Of a DNA stretch of 64,000 nucleotides, positions 61,726 to 64,000 are shown in pieces; position 1 is the first letter of the stretch, and every line of letters starts with the position of its first letter. The stretch covers positions 15,787,147 through 15,851,146 of the forward strand of contig CM041552.1 in NCBI GenBank assembly GCA_023238725.1. The letters are read 5' to 3'. This DNA is from Scortum barcoo (lineage: Eukaryota; Chordata; Actinopteri; Centrarchiformes; Terapontidae). The position numbers and the translations under genes were made by a program. Under the pieces are notes generated by a model that was given only the letters and a program-made list of their open reading frames with translations, ran no database searches and was not told the origin of the DNA.

Positions 61726-61726
61726 A

Positions 61727-64000
61727 TGTTTAACTTCCTGTAGTTTGCTCTGTGAGTTTCATTCTGCCTCCACTGCCCAAGGTCGTGAGAATAACATGTC
61801 TGGATTCTTAAATAAAGTGGTGGTTCCACTGAGGACATTATTCTAACTACTCTGTTATAAAATATTGTTCTGTTTTTATGATTTATTTTTATCCTTCTGG
61901 CTACTTCTTATTCATTTATTCTCACACAAGGCTGTCTTGCAAAGGAGACTACAGCCTCAGTGGAATCTTCTTGTTAAGATCAGAATACTTACAGAAAGAA
62001 GAGCGAAAAAAAAAAAACATGTATTGTCTCTATAGTGCTTACAGTAAATGTATTCTATGGGGCTCTTGTTGCAGATCGTTTTAATTGGCCGTCCAGATCA
62101 TGACACAGTTTTTAGTAGGATTCCCAGATGCAGCCAAGCACACATAAACACACAAACATGCACAAACACACACACATCACCCTGACCCTGAAATCTGTGA
62201 ATCAGCGGAGGAGCTTCATTAGAGCTATCATGAAGAGTAATCACAACCTGCATTGGTGCATGTTGTGTGTGAGTCCCGAAGGGGTCCATTAGGCCCATGA
62301 TATTATTGCTTGGCGCATGGAGGAAATCTTCATGTGCTTGTTGAGCTGAAACACACACTGCGGGGACGTAATGCAAACGCACACAAACACACACAGCTTC
62401 ATCAGCAGTTTGGGCCATGAGTTGCTTAGAATAATAATGTGATCATGGTAAATACGCACACACACACACAAACACCCGCATGCCAAGAGCAGTGCAGTTG
62501 ACAGGAAGTACAAATTCAATAATGTGTTAACTGGACAGCAGCAGCACAGCTTATTTTATGTTTCAGCTCGGCGGCTGTGCTCATGCATATAAGGAATCAT
62601 ATTCTTCAGTCAGTTACCTGCTTTGAGTCAGTGTGATGTTATGTTAATATCTTCAGCAGGCTAAGGGTTACACTGACTTTCATGCCGTTTTTGCCTTCCA
62701 TGCAAAGCTTCACACAGCCTTGTGGGTACATTTTGATGTCAACAAAGAAAAAAAAAAAAAAAAAAAACACAGCTGTGAGCAGTATTTAATGTTACTACTG
62801 GGATCATCATTTCTTCCTCTCATATTAGAATCAGCCTGTTGAACGGTCATTTCAAGCAAGAAGGAGAGGCCAGCAGCTGCACCTTTTCATACTTCTGAGC
62901 TGGTGGACCTCCGTGTGTGCGTGGGCATGACACCACAGGTGCACTGAGTTTATTGGTTTATTTATGACAACAGTAATCAGTGGCAGGGTATGTTTGCTTG
63001 CTCCAGATACTGGTGGACTGTCCCAAAGTTAGCCGTGTAGATTATTCTGTTTGCTTTTGCTGCTATCTAAATTGCATCACCCAGGCATATAATAGACTGA
63101 TATCGCTCATAGCCGGTTAGTGTGGTTGAACTCTGCGGGGGTCTAACCAGTGTGGAGTGACTCAAAATAGCTAGGATCTGTATGCTGTGATGATGAAATG
63201 AAATATCTTTAATCCCTGAGTGTGATGCTGTAGCTCAGTGTTTCTCTTTTTATGTATTTGTGTCAATTTTCTCAAAAACAAGAGACCAGAGCATTCCCTT
63301 AATGACCCGTGATGCTCAGAACAGCGCTAGATTTTCAGTAAGATACTCAATGGCATATGGGCTCACAAGCTGTTGTACGATGGCTCAGTCCAATGTTTTC
63401 TTTACCATTTTTCTTAAAGGTTTAAAGAAAAGTCCTGAAACCTGCAAATGTTATCTGTCCTGTTCGGTCTTTTTCTCTACCTGCCCACGAGAATTATTTT
63501 TATACACTAAGGTGCCAGTTTGCCCGGCTATACCCGGCTAAACCTACAGTGATACAGTCTAACAGAGCATATTTTGCCCATTTATATCAATATAATTTGG
63601 TATGGGGTAACAACAGGGTAACTGATAAACAGATAGGAGTGTTGCATGTAAAATAACTGAAGAAAAAAGAATGTGGAAAACATGATTTTCATGATGTTTT
63701 TTTTTCTCTGACAGCCCATTACATCCAATGTGATGTTTCCTCTGTTGACAGTCCCACTGCCAGAGATAGTTGCCAACTGTCTTTAACTTGGTTGCATGGG
63801 TAACATTCCCTAAAATGAATCTTTACCACGCATAGACATCCATTTCCCAAAATACACACACTGAGGGCTGAGGCGCATATGGGCTGCACTAAATCACCTG
63901 CACAAAAAAAAAAAAAAAAAAACCCAGCACATTTTCAACCCGGTGAGTGTGGGAGTATGAACACTCACATTCTGAGCTTATCTAAACTCACCTCAAGTGT
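61727..64000. other. No gene seen; poly(A) runs and CA repeats
   Basis: A 20-base A run lies at 62748-62767 and a 19-base A run at 63904-63922. CA-rich interrupted tracts lie at about 62130-62175 and 62456-62475. The stretch 62080-62340 between CA tracts is non-repetitive and might be conserved. No coding region is supported. Confidence 0.5.

Noticed and set aside
62748..62767. Poly(A) tail of a retrocopy
   Set aside because: Same reason: no recognisable source sequence upstream and no flanking direct repeat noticed.

Overview
The window looks like 64 kb of non-coding DNA from a ray-finned fish, most likely a percomorph teleost. The evidence is its base composition (AT-rich, no CpG island seen), very frequent long CA/GT microsatellites, and a set of mobile elements of types common in teleosts: a TTAA-flanked piggyBac relic, a TTA-flanked PIF/Harbinger MITE, hAT-type MITEs, an L2/CR1-type LINE 3' end, a SINE with an (ATGG)n tail, and an LTR element. 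No host protein-coding gene, tRNA, rRNA, CRISPR array or bacterial-type operon can be supported. Nearly all short open frames are chance readings or low-complexity translations. The window is probably a large intron or an intergenic stretch; the sequence alone does not say which.

Layout. 1-22 kb is mostly unique-looking sequence with simple repeats, two or three eroded dispersed repeats (about 4.16-4.40 and 20.06-20.64 kb), and a GC-richer periodic block at 10.54-10.99 kb. 22.9-31.1 kb is the densest mobile-element cluster: a SINE-like fragment, an internally deleted piggyBac element (23271-24952), a Harbinger MITE (26760-27297), a hAT-like MITE (28263-28588), a LINE-tail-like repeat (about 29690-30230), and the end of a LINE coding region with its 3' UTR (30521-31132). 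33-39 kb holds a long (AT)n tract, two more hAT-like MITEs, a long (GT)n tract, and a strand-asymmetric purine block with G-quadruplex motifs followed by a pyrimidine block. 39-57 kb is mostly unique-looking with few recognisable elements. 57.7-61.7 kb contains a 5'-truncated SINE with a perfect 10-bp target-site duplication, and a solo LTR (60684-61110) with a perfect 5-bp duplication inserted at the very edge of an older MITE (61114-61725). The last 2.3 kb shows only simple repeats.

How the parts relate. There is no pathway here. The readable biology is the decay of mobile elements. The piggyBac relic keeps the start of its transposase, the cysteine-rich end and four matching palindromes, but has lost the catalytic core. 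The Harbinger MITE keeps a promoter-like array and the first codons of its Myb/SANT-like gene. The LTR/MITE pair gives a datable order of insertion. No new biological system is evident; the best leads are the transposon-borne regulatory-looking motifs and a few unexplained protein-like open frames.
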